DNA of 64,000 bases from the NCBI GenBank assembly GCA_021604765.1, contig BQJP01000012.1, positions 1 through 64,000 on the forward strand. Reading direction: 5' to 3'. The DNA comes from Thermodesulfobacteriota bacterium. Its GTDB lineage: Bacteria; Desulfobacterota_D; UBA1144; Nemesobacterales; UBA2774. A program made the translations under genes and the position numbers. Each line of letters starts with the position of its first letter. Positions within the stretch are counted from its first letter, which is position 1. The notes under the pieces are model-generated. The model was given only the letters and a program-made list of their open reading frames with translations, was not told where the DNA came from and ran no database searches. Below are positions 25,183 to 32,619 of the stretch, piece after piece.

Positions 25183-26901
25183 TTATTCAAAGGTCTGGAT
25201 TTTATAAAGACCATGGTAGATACCGCTTTCAGCCATGAGCTCTTGGTGTGTACCCAGCTCTGCTAACTTGCCCTCATCAAATACTGCTATTTTATCAAAT
25301 CCACTTATTGATGGCACTCTGCTTGATATTGCCAGAAGTGTACTACCCTTCATCTCTCTTCTTAAATTTCTCAATACAAGGCTTTCGGTCTTAAGGTCTA
25401 GAGACGAAAACACATCATCTAGAATCAATACTTTGGGTTTTAGCAAAATAGCTCGTGCAAGGGCCAACCTCTGTCTCTGACCTCCTGAAAGACTTAGACC
25501 TCTCTCGCCTACTCTTGCTTTAAAGCCTCCGGGGAATTTCATTATCTCATCGTATATCTCAGCAACTTTGGCTGCATTCTCGATTTGCTCCTCTGTGATT
25601 TCAGGATTCATAAAGGAGATATTATCCTCTATCGTCCCACTGAAAACAGTTGTTTCCTGAGGCACATAAATAACACCATGTCTGAGGCTTTCCCGTTTAA
25701 TGGTTTTTACATCCAAATTGTCAATATAGATCGAACCATCAGGCGGCTCTTCTATTCTGGATAATAAGTGGAATAAAGTAGTCTTTCCTGATCCTGTCGC
25801 ACCTGTAATTCCCAGCGCTTGTCCAATTGGTATCTTTAAGGAAATATCCTCAAGAACTGGCTTTCCATTATAGGAAAAAGTTAAATCCCGAAATTCAATA
25901 TTTCCTTCTATTTCAACCTCTGTGGCATTAGGTTCTGATAGAGTTTTGGGTTTATTAGCGAGAACAGCATTGATCCTGTTCAATGAAGCGTTGCCCCGTT
26001 TAATGATGTCGACCGCCCATCCCATTGCCATCATAGGCCATGTAAGCATAGTCAGGTAAACAAGGATAGCTGCGAAACTCCCGAGGGTGATATCAAGGGT
26101 TATTGTATCGATGCCTCCAAGCCAGAGAAATATCGCTGTTGCCGAAGCCGCAGCAAATGTAATAATAGGCTGATAGACACCCCATATTTTTATTAGGCTC
26201 AGATTTTTATCCAAATAATTATTGCTGGACTCTGCAAATTCTACTAGTTCCTTATCGTGTCTTACTAAAGCTTTTACAACTTTAATTCCCGATATCGATT
26301 CTCTAGCACTCTCGGTGAGCTCTGAAAACGAATCCTGCACCTTTTGAAACCTCTGCTCAATCATTTTACCAAACATATATATAACAATGCCAAGAATTGG
26401 AAATGGGATGAATGCATATAAAGTAAGTTGCGGCGATATGTACAGCATTGCTCCAAATATAAAAACCAATAGAAAGATGCCGTCGTAAGCAACTAACACA
26501 CCGAGACCGCATGCGAATTTGAGAGTCTCAACATCGTTAACAGTGTGAGCCATGAGGTCTCCAACCTTTTTTTCTGAAAAGAAATCAAAGTTGAGGCTTT
26601 GTAGATGAGCAAAGAATTCGTTTCTGAGTGATTGCTCGATTTTCCTTGCGGCGCCCATGATGAAGTATCTCCAAAAGAACCTAAAGACTGACATGGTTAT
26701 CGCAATGATAAGCATATAAAGACCATATTTGGAAATGTCGCTTATCGTTGCGTCTTCTAGAGTTAGCGCATCTATAACTCTTTCAATTATGAGCGGAATG
26801 GAAAGCTGACATAAATCCACGACTGACAGCGCAACCAAACCAGCCAGAAAAGAATATTTATATTTTAATAGAAGAGAAAAGAGGGTTTTCTTTTTAGTCA
26901 T
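25183..26901 (-). CDS. ABC exporter half-transporter with degenerate ATPase site
   Basis: A 572-residue type IV ABC exporter subunit: six membrane helices in residues 15-300, then a nucleotide-binding domain with Walker A GATGSGKTT (367-375), signature LSGGQ (471-475) and Walker B VLILDD (491-496). Two catalytic positions are unusual: the Glu after Walker B is Asp (D496), and the H-loop that normally reads IAHRLST reads ISSRVPS, with no His. These are marks of the degenerate half of heterodimeric exporters such as TM287/288 or BmrC/D, yet no partner gene is adjacent. Substrate unknown; YheI/MdlA-like drug or lipid exporters are the nearest type I recognise. Confidence 0.88.
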   Translation of the reverse strand: MTKKKTLFSLLLKYKYSFLAGLVALSVVDLCQLSIPLIIERVIDALTLEDATISDISKYGLYMLIIAITMSVFRFFWRYFIMGAARKIEQSLRNEFFAHLQSLNFDFFSEKKVGDLMAHTVNDVETLKFACGLGVLVAYDGIFLLVFIFGAMLYISPQLTLYAFIPFPILGIVIYMFGKMIEQRFQKVQDSFSELTESARESISGIKVVKALVRHDKELVEFAESSNNYLDKNLSLIKIWGVYQPIITFAAASATAIFLWLGGIDTITLDITLGSFAAILVYLTMLTWPMMAMGWAVDIIKRGNASLNRINAVLANKPKTLSEPNATEVEIEGNIEFRDLTFSYNGKPVLEDISLKIPIGQALGITGATGSGKTTLFHLLSRIEEPPDGSIYIDNLDVKTIKRESLRHGVIYVPQETTVFSGTIEDNISFMNPEITEEQIENAAKVAEIYDEIMKFPGGFKARVGERGLSLSGGQRQRLALARAILLKPKVLILDDVFSSLDLKTESLVLRNLRREMKGSTLLAISSRVPSISGFDKIAVFDEGKLAELGTHQELMAESGIYHGLYKIQTFE

Positions 26902-26989
26902 GGATCAGGCATCTAATATTAGTAGAATTCAATTAGTAATACAGCACAATTGAGAAACTTTAGTATACCCGAAGGCTATTTTTGAAATA

Positions 26990-27022
26990 ATACCCCATCT
27001 AGTTTTAGACTAGATGGGGTAT
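26990..27022 (-). terminator. Hairpin downstream of the P460-like lipoprotein gene
   Basis: A 14-bp perfect inverted repeat: ATACCCCATCTAGT pairs with ACTAGATGGGGTAT around a five-base loop. On the minus strand it is followed by a T/A-rich tract, 50 bases beyond the stop of the gene at 27072-27527. It would end that transcript before the ABC exporter gene. Confidence 0.6.
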
Positions 27023-27071
27023 AGGGTTTTCTACAAGTTTAAGGGCTAAATGTAAAACATGAGGCAATTAA

Positions 27072-27527
27072 TTATGGTCTGATATTAATAACATTCTTGT
27101 TTACTTTAATCACTTCTCCATCAGGAGCATAGTCAGCAGCAAACCACCCTTCGGTTTGTTCGTTTCCACCAATTCTGGACGCAACGTTAATTTTATCGAG
27201 ATTTCCATCAGTTGAAAACTTCTCTCTTACTATAATTGTTCCGATTGGAAACTCGGCTTCGTCTTTTTGAATGGCTTCAAATGCAACCGGGTTTACATAA
27301 ATGTTATCTTTTCCAGGCCAATTTTCCCATTTTAATTTGTAATCTTCTGTCTGGATTAAGTCCCATACTTCAGGAGCTACTTTGTCAGGCATTGATGCAT
27401 CGAATTTCATTTCGGCTTCTTGATGCATCTCTTCAGATTTGTCTACAACTTCTTCACCTTGCTTACATCCTAAAAAGACGAATGAAACAGAGAAAACTAA
27501 TAAAAGTAATAATCCTGTGCTTCTCAT
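27072..27527 (-). CDS. Lipoprotein with cytochrome P460-like domain but no haem motif
   Basis: A 151-residue lipoprotein: signal sequence, lipobox FLGC, a short Glu/Lys-rich linker, then a domain resembling cytochrome P460 (PEVWDLIQTEDYKLKWENWPGK; NPVAFEAIQ; FPIGTIIVREKFS; GWFAADYAPDGEV). In true P460s a CxxCH haem site comes at the C-terminus; here the protein ends in INIRP with no CxxCH anywhere, so haem attachment is not expected. AGGAGG precedes the ATG. The gene faces away from the TetR gene across a 303-base spacer. The domain call is by pattern only. Confidence 0.6.
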   Translation of the reverse strand: MRSTGLLLLLVFSVSFVFLGCKQGEEVVDKSEEMHQEAEMKFDASMPDKVAPEVWDLIQTEDYKLKWENWPGKDNIYVNPVAFEAIQKDEAEFPIGTIIVREKFSTDGNLDKINVASRIGGNEQTEGWFAADYAPDGEVIKVNKNVINIRP

Positions 27528-27556
27528 AACTACCTCCTATATTTATTTTATTTGTT

Positions 27557-27586
27557 ATAGTATCATTAAGAATTAAGCAATTGCAA
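27557..27586 (-). promoter_or_regulatory. Candidate promoter for the P460-like lipoprotein gene
   Basis: On the minus strand: TTGCAA (27586-27581), 18 bases, TACTAT (27562-27557). It would give a leader of about 25 bases that contains the AGGAGG ribosome site. Confidence 0.4.
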
Positions 27587-27745
27587 CTTCTATCTCCTTC
27601 TATCTTATATACGATCATTCACTAATCTGTATTCTCGATACGGCATTATAATTTCAATGGGAATTATCCAAAAATGATTATTAACCGGGACCCAGTTTAG
27701 TAATGCCGGTTGAAAATATTTTTTTCTTAAACTGAAAAAAAGTAC

Positions 27746-27774
27746 TTGACAAAGAATTTTAGTTATAATACTAT
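27746..27774 (+). promoter_or_regulatory. Sigma-70-type promoter for the tetR gene
   Basis: A perfect TTGACA (27746-27751), a 17-base spacer and TACTAT (27769-27774). Transcription would begin near 27781, exactly where the palindromic operator starts. Confidence 0.65.
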
Positions 27775-27780
27775 TCAGTG

Positions 27781-27794
27781 ACTGACTAGTCAGT
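27781..27794. promoter_or_regulatory. Palindromic operator, probably bound by the adjacent TetR regulator
   Basis: ACTGACTAGTCAGT is a perfect 14-bp palindrome placed at the predicted transcription start of the tetR gene. TGACTGACTAGTCAGT-type sites recur as operators of TetR-family repressors, so autorepression is likely. I saw no second copy in the nearby intergenic regions. Confidence 0.65.
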
Positions 27795-27830
27795 TCAGTA
27801 ATTGCGTGATGGGATATATTGGGATATATA

Positions 27831-28469
27831 ATGGCAAAACCACAAAAACTAATGAATAAGAAAGTACCCCCAAGTAAAAAGAGGGTTACGAAAAAAAGCC
27901 GTAAAGAAGAGATAATAAAGGCGGCAGCCGTTCTCTTTTCTCAGAAAAGCTATCATGACGTAACTGTAGACCAGATAGCTGAGCAAGTCGGAGTTGCTAA
28001 GGGAACTATCTACCTTTACTTCGAATCTAAAGAAAATTTGCATCTCGGAATTTTGGAACATACACACGAGACAATAGAATCAATTCTGGTTAAAGAAATC
28101 GAAAAGAATGACCCGGCTCCTCAGAAGCTGAAAAAAGTTCTTACTCTTATATTCCAGTTCTATTTCCAGAATAGGGACGTGCTAAGGATTTTAACCAGAG
28201 ATGAAACTCGTCTTATTAGAGAACACTTCGACTTTACAGAGCGTTGGAGACATAGAAGAATAAAACTTTACAGAAAAATTTTAGAAAAAGGTATTAAGGA
28301 AGGATCGTTTCGACCTGCAAATACTGAGCTTATGGCTCTTATTATCTTTGGATTGGTGGGATCAGTGATGTCTTATCATCCAAAAGGTATGACTGCGGGA
28401 GAAATAGCGGAGGAGGTATTTTCAATGATTTCTGAGGGCATAATGATCTCTCAAAAGAAAGTACCCTAG
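27831..28469 (+). CDS. TetR-family transcriptional regulator
   Basis: A 212-residue regulator. A basic tail (first 25 residues, Lys/Arg-rich) leads into a TetR helix-turn-helix: EEIIKAAAVLFSQKSYHDVTVDQIAEQVGVAKGTIYLYFESKENL, about residues 26-70. The remaining residues form the ligand-binding and dimerisation part, with no identifiable ligand. I start at the ATG at 27831; a TTG four codons upstream is in frame but no better placed. The gene has a consensus promoter with a palindromic operator over its start site. Targets could include itself, the aminotransferase downstream and the divergent lipoprotein. Confidence 0.88.
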   Translation: MAKPQKLMNKKVPPSKKRVTKKSRKEEIIKAAAVLFSQKSYHDVTVDQIAEQVGVAKGTIYLYFESKENLHLGILEHTHETIESILVKEIEKNDPAPQKLKKVLTLIFQFYFQNRDVLRILTRDETRLIREHFDFTERWRHRRIKLYRKILEKGIKEGSFRPANTELMALIIFGLVGSVMSYHPKGMTAGEIAEEVFSMISEGIMISQKKVP

Positions 28470-28527
28470 GGGAGAGAGGTTTATAAGTACATCTTTAGAA
28501 GTCATTAATTTATAGGAGGTATTTCAA

Positions 28528-29706
28528 ATGTCAGTTTCATATCCATTCAGTTCAAAGATTAGCCATTTTGTTCCACCAAGACAATGGGCTAGCATGAGAG
28601 TGGCTCGGGATTTAGAGAAAAAGACTGGGCAGAGAATTATTCATTTTGAGAAGGGAGATTATCAGGGACCCGATTTTGATACTCCCCAACATGTATTAGA
28701 CGCAACTGAGCAGGCACTCAGAGACGGTTATGTAAGGTATGATCCAGGGCCCGGACTTCCAGAGCTTAGAGAAGCTCTTGCAGAAGAAATGACAGGGCGC
28801 GGAAGACCGACAAAACCTGAAGAAGTAATTGTTACGGCAGGTGCTAAACACGCTCTGACCATGACATTATTAACTTTCCTTGAAGAAGGAGACCATGTGA
28901 TTTTCCCAAATCCAGGTTATCCACCTGATGAAGTATGGGCTAAGTATGTTAGGGCGCAAATTGATCATACACCTCTTACCGACCCTGATTGGCAGTTTGA
29001 TGTCGACAAACTCGATGCTATGATCACGCCAAAAACAAAGTTGCTTATCATCAATACCCCGCAGAGACCGAACGGACATCTTGTTGAAAATCCTGAGGCG
29101 ATCGCTGAACTCGTTTTTAAAAATCCACAATTAATGGTAATCACAGACGAAATATTTTCACACGTGACATATGATAAGCCTCATAAATCCATATCTAATA
29201 TTCCGGGTATGGCTGAGAGATCATTGGTTATTGATACATTCTCAAAAACTTATGCTATGACAGGATGGAGAATAGGTTTTGCAGTTGCTCCAGTTCCCGT
29301 TATCGATAAACTCTCAATATTCCTGCAGGACAGTATTACAAACGTTGCAGCTTTTATTCAAAAAGCGGCTTATGTTGCACTAACCGGACCTCAGGATTGG
29401 GTTCATGAAAAGCATGCAATGCTCAAACAAAAAAGAGACAGAATGGTTGCAGGTTTAAATACTGTTCCAGGTGTTAGTTGTGACACCCCTGACGGAGCAT
29501 TCTATGCTTTCGCCGACATTAGAGGCACAGGGTTAACATCTCAGGAATATACAGACCAATTAGTTGAAAAAGCCGGAGTTGCTGTTGTAGCCGGAACTGC
29601 ATTTGGAAGCCAGGGTGAAGGATTTATCAGGGTAACCTATGCATGCGCCGATGAAGACATTGATGAAGGCGTTAGAAGAATGAAAGAAGCTAACTTAAGC
29701 AAATAG
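28528..29706 (+). CDS. PLP-dependent class I/II aminotransferase (AspC-like)
   Basis: A 392-residue fold-type I aminotransferase. The PLP Lys is K240 in TFSKTYAMTGWRIGF, with D207 in VITDEIF and N182 in a variant NTPQRPNG loop (usually NPxNPTG). GYVRYDPGPGLPELREALAEEM near residues 68-88 is the family N-terminal motif. Substrate pair is unknown; aspartate and aromatic or branched amino acids are all possible. AGGAGG lies nine bases before the ATG. It is 58 bases after tetR on the same strand and may be under its control. Confidence 0.85.
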   Translation: MSVSYPFSSKISHFVPPRQWASMRVARDLEKKTGQRIIHFEKGDYQGPDFDTPQHVLDATEQALRDGYVRYDPGPGLPELREALAEEMTGRGRPTKPEEVIVTAGAKHALTMTLLTFLEEGDHVIFPNPGYPPDEVWAKYVRAQIDHTPLTDPDWQFDVDKLDAMITPKTKLLIINTPQRPNGHLVENPEAIAELVFKNPQLMVITDEIFSHVTYDKPHKSISNIPGMAERSLVIDTFSKTYAMTGWRIGFAVAPVPVIDKLSIFLQDSITNVAAFIQKAAYVALTGPQDWVHEKHAMLKQKRDRMVAGLNTVPGVSCDTPDGAFYAFADIRGTGLTSQEYTDQLVEKAGVAVVAGTAFGSQGEGFIRVTYACADEDIDEGVRRMKEANLSK

Positions 29707-29733
29707 GCTTTATATAAAAAGTAGATAGGGGAC

Positions 29734-29773
29734 AAGCTTTTATCTGCCGTTAACTTGCGGTAGATAAAAGCTT
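29734..29773. terminator. Long hairpin after the aminotransferase gene
   Basis: AAGCTTTTATCTGCCG (29734-29749) pairs over all 16 positions, with one G-U, to CGGTAGATAAAAGCTT (29758-29773) around an eight-base loop. No T-run follows, so it may be a processing or stabilising hairpin rather than a classical Rho-independent terminator. Confidence 0.5.
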
Positions 29774-29843
29774 AGATCCGAAATTTTAATTAAGAATCGA
29801 CTATAAATAGGTTATATTAACTACTAAAAATAGGTGATTCGCA

Positions 29844-30683
29844 ATGTTAAAAAACCTCATTTCAAAAAAACTAAGTATTCCATTATTAGTCCTTGTAATT
29901 ACCCTTTTATTTTCTACTACGATAATATCGTGTTACAAAGCTCCCGTGACTGGGCGCAACCAGTTTATTATTCTTTCCCAAGCTCAGGAAAATGAGATGG
30001 GGCTTACCGCATTTAAGCAGGTACTAAAAGACGAAAAAATCTCTAATAACCAATCATATAACGATGCGGTTACCAGAGTAGGCCAGAGAATTGCAGCAGT
30101 ATCGCACACCCAGGGGTACGATTGGGATTTTAAAGTCATAGATGATGATGAGCAGATTAACGCATTTGCTCTACCTGGTGGTAAAGTTGCAGTCTACACA
30201 GGGATACTGCCCGTTGCACAGACTGACGCTGGCCTTGCCACTGTTATGGCGCATGAAGTTGCACACGTAGCAGCGCGGCATGGTGGAGAGAGAGTATCTA
30301 CAGGAGTGCTTGCCCAATTAGGAGCTGTTGGAATTGGGGCAGCTATGGGTGGTAGTGATCCTTACGTATATGAAGCAGTAATGCAGGCATACGGGCTTGG
30401 AGCAAATGTAGGGGTACTTTTGCCCTTTGGCAGGTCTCAGGAATCAGAAGCAGATAGGATTGGACTAATTTATATGGCTAAAGCAGGATATGATCCTAGA
30501 GAAGCAGTAGGATTTTGGGAGAGAATGAATGCCGCTTCAGAGGGAAAATCAGCACCACCTGAATTTCTTTCAACACATCCCGGTTATCAAACGAGGATTA
30601 ACAATTTAAAGATGTGGCTTCCTGAAGCAATGACTTATTACAATAGCGCTTCCAAAGCACCGAACAACAAAATCACAAATTAA
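29844..30683 (+). CDS. M48-family metalloprotease lipoprotein (LoiP/BepA-like)
   Basis: A 279-residue zinc peptidase anchored by lipid: signal peptide 11-29 with lipobox IISC (C30). The zinc motif HEVAH is at residues 137-141 in MAHEVAHVAARHGGER, and the third ligand is the Glu of ESEADRIGLIYMAKAGYDP. The segment PVTGRNQFIILS after the lipid Cys is shared by the LoiP/YcaL group, which degrade or mature outer-membrane proteins in the periplasm. It lacks the TPR region of BepA. It stands alone between hairpins and the HhH glycosylase gene. Confidence 0.9.
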   Translation: MLKNLISKKLSIPLLVLVITLLFSTTIISCYKAPVTGRNQFIILSQAQENEMGLTAFKQVLKDEKISNNQSYNDAVTRVGQRIAAVSHTQGYDWDFKVIDDDEQINAFALPGGKVAVYTGILPVAQTDAGLATVMAHEVAHVAARHGGERVSTGVLAQLGAVGIGAAMGGSDPYVYEAVMQAYGLGANVGVLLPFGRSQESEADRIGLIYMAKAGYDPREAVGFWERMNAASEGKSAPPEFLSTHPGYQTRINNLKMWLPEAMTYYNSASKAPNNKITN

Positions 30684-30733
30684 TTTCCGTCAGCAAATAA
30701 ATATCGCCTCACAGATTCTAGCGGCACAAAACA

Positions 30734-31390
30734 ATGAACACGTCAGAGCGCATCAAAAACATATACAGACTGCTCTATAAAAAATACGGAGCTCAGGGCT
30801 GGTGGCCGGGAGATTCCCAACTGGAGTGCATATTAGGAGCAATACTAACTCAAAACACTTCCTGGAAGAATGTAGAAAAAGCGATCCATAATTTGAAAAG
30901 CTTGGATCTAATATCTATAGAAAAATTAAAATTAATAACAACTCAAGAGTTAGCAGTACTGATTAGACCTTCAGGATATTTTAATCAAAAAGCGATAAAG
31001 ATTAAGAACTTCATAGCTTTTTTATTCGAGAATTACGAAGGTAGCCTTGATACAATGTTTGATGAGGATGACCATGTAATTAGGAATAAACTTCTGAGTA
31101 TAAAAGGAATAGGACCTGAGACAGCAGATTGTATTATGCTGTACGGCGGGAACAAGCCTATATTTGTAATAGACACCTACACATACAGAATCCTTTCAAG
31201 ACATTGGCTTGTGCCCGAGCAAACAAACTATAACGAAATGCAAGAGTTATTCATGGATTCATTGAACAGCGATCCTAAAATGTTTAATGAGTATCACGCA
31301 TTACTTGTAAAACTAGGCAAAGAGCATTGCAAGAAGCAAAATCCGATATGTGCGGGCTGTCCTCTTGAGGAAGACCCGCACACCGTTTAA
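30734..31390 (+). CDS. HhH-GPD DNA glycosylase, endonuclease III-like
   Basis: A 218-residue base-excision repair enzyme. LGAILTQNTSWKNVEKAI is the first helix motif, and LLSIKGIGPETADCIMLY then FVIDTYTYRI give the helix-hairpin-helix and catalytic Asp (of VIDTYT). The C-terminal iron-sulfur site is incomplete: C199, C206 and C209 fit C-x6-C-x2-C, but the fourth Cys expected five residues later is absent and the protein stops. The Lys typical of Nth at the hairpin is replaced by Glu (GPETA), so a monofunctional glycosylase, for example on alkylated bases (MagIII type), is more likely than a lyase. Confidence 0.82.
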   Translation: MNTSERIKNIYRLLYKKYGAQGWWPGDSQLECILGAILTQNTSWKNVEKAIHNLKSLDLISIEKLKLITTQELAVLIRPSGYFNQKAIKIKNFIAFLFENYEGSLDTMFDEDDHVIRNKLLSIKGIGPETADCIMLYGGNKPIFVIDTYTYRILSRHWLVPEQTNYNEMQELFMDSLNSDPKMFNEYHALLVKLGKEHCKKQNPICAGCPLEEDPHTV

Positions 31391-31466
31391 TTTTGTTAGT
31401 TTTTAAGATTTGAACTGGAGTATTGTAGGAACTAAAAACAATACTATTGTAGAACAACCGAAGTTT

Positions 31467-31820
31467 TTAATTTAAGCCTGACTTAGCTACATCAACTACT
31501 GCTTTAAAACTCTCAGGTTCTCTGATAGCCATCTCTGAAAGTGCTTTTCTATCAAGCTCGACCCCTGCTTTCTTTAAAGAACCCATGAATTTGCTGTAAG
31601 ATAATCCATAAGGTCTTACTGCTGCATTGATTCTTGCAATCCACAGTCTTCTGAAGTCTCTTTTTCTTTGACGTCTGTCTCTATAGGAATAAGCCAGAGC
31701 TCGGATTAGAGTCTCTTTAGCTCTTCTAATGTTATTTTTTCTTCTGCCCCAGTAACCTTTGGCTTGTTTTAATAGCCTCTTTCTTCTTTTTCTAGAAGGA
31801 ACTCCTCTTTTTACTCTCAT
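31467..31820 (-). CDS. rplT: 50S ribosomal protein L20
   Basis: The 117-residue protein matches L20 throughout: [27 protein letters not shown] at the start, [17 protein letters not shown] in the middle and [30 protein letters not shown] at the end. It binds 23S rRNA early in 50S assembly and in many bacteria represses its own infC-rpmI-rplT operon. It is the last gene of thrS-infC-rpmI-rplT, 30 bases after rpmI. Confidence 0.97.
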   Translation of the reverse strand: MRVKRGVPSRKRRKRLLKQAKGYWGRRKNNIRRAKETLIRALAYSYRDRRQRKRDFRRLWIARINAAVRPYGLSYSKFMGSLKKAGVELDRKALSEMAIREPESFKAVVDVAKSGLN

Positions 31821-31850
31821 TTCTTTCTCCTAATATCTATAGACCCTTAT

Positions 31851-32039
31851 TTATATATAAGTTTTTATTCTTTTAGCCACGGCACCGCTTAAAAACTCAG
31901 TTTCGTTAAGCCTTCTCTTACGCTTTCTTGCCTTCTTAGCGTTCAGATGGTGTCCCCCACCCCTCGCTCTTTTTACCTTGCCGCTACCAGTAAGCTTAAA
32001 TCTTTTAGCAGCGCTTCTATTTGTCTTAACTTTCGGCAT
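31851..32039 (-). CDS. rpmI: 50S ribosomal protein L35
   Basis: A 62-residue L35: MPKVKTNRSAAKRFKLTGSGKVKR is the universal start of the family. I place the start at the ATG at 32039, preceded by an AAGGTGG ribosome site inside infC; an in-frame GTG four codons earlier would give a non-conserved extension. It overlaps the end of infC by 14 bases and so is probably translated by coupling. Confidence 0.95.
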   Translation of the reverse strand: MPKVKTNRSAAKRFKLTGSGKVKRARGGGHHLNAKKARKRKRRLNETEFLSGAVAKRIKTYI

Positions 32040-32619
32040 TCTCTTTCCCACCTTGAGTATTTTTCTTTGGTGTAATCACCATTATTAAATTCTTACCTTC
32101 CATCTTTGGAGGGATATCGACACCCCCGAGATCCGCGACCCTTTCAAGAATTCTATTTGCTAACTTTCGTCCCAAATCAGGGTGCACTATCTCTCTACCT
32201 CTAAAAAATATTCTAATTTTTGTTTTATTATCTTCTTCTAAGAACTCCCTGATGCGATTAATCTTTACATCAAGGTCATGATCTCCAATATTTGGGCGAA
32301 ATTTAATTTCTTTAACTGTCTGAGATTTCTGTTTTTTTGCCGCAGCTTGTTTCTTTAGTTCATATTTATATTTCCCGTAATCCATCAACCTACATACAGG
32401 AGGATCTGCATTCGGTGCAACTTCGACTAAATCAACTCCTCTTTGTTCAGACAAATCAAGCGCTTCTCTAATTGTGACGACGCCTAATTGTTCACCACCG
32501 GTATCAACAAGCCTAACTTCTCGTGCCCTAATCCGTTGGTTTATCCTAACCTCAGGTTCTTTAGGCCTACTATATCCTCTTCCTTTCACTCTAGCTATCT
32601 CTAATCGACCTCCCGCCAT
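32026..32619 (-). CDS. infC: Translation initiation factor IF-3
   Basis: IF-3 keeps 30S subunits free and checks start-codon choice. Both domains are present: N-terminal INQRIRAREVRLVD...DLVEVAPNADPPVCRLMDYGKYKYE, a Lys-rich linker, and C-terminal EIKFRPNIGDHDLDVKINRIREFLEE. The start is uncertain. The ATG at 32619 overlaps thrS but has no ribosome site; a GGGAGG lies just inside the frame and points to the ATA at 32598. infC in E. coli starts at a rare AUU as part of its autoregulation, so a non-standard start would fit. Confidence 0.95.
   Translation of the reverse strand: MAGGRLEIARVKGRGYSRPKEPEVRINQRIRAREVRLVDTGGEQLGVVTIREALDLSEQRGVDLVEVAPNADPPVCRLMDYGKYKYELKKQAAAKKQKSQTVKEIKFRPNIGDHDLDVKINRIREFLEEDNKTKIRIFFRGREIVHPDLGRKLANRILERVADLGGVDIPPKMEGKNLIMVITPKKNTQGGKENAES

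Larger units (their letters stand above)
27528..27830. other. Divergent control region between P460-like lipoprotein and tetR genes
   Basis: A 303-base non-coding spacer with the two promoters and the operator listed separately. It also has an 8-bp inverted repeat, CGGCATTA at 27641-27648 with TAATGCCG at 27701-27708, whose arms are 52 bases apart; I do not assign it a role. Confidence 0.55.

Noticed and set aside
27641-27708. Inverted repeat CGGCATTA ... TAATGCCG in the tetR control region
   Set aside because: Arms are only eight bases and 52 apart; could be chance, so not called as an operator.
31419-31445. Inverted repeat AGTATTGT/ACAATACT between the HhH glycosylase gene and rplT
   Set aside because: Only eight AT-rich pairs with an 11-base loop and no T-run; too weak to call a terminator.
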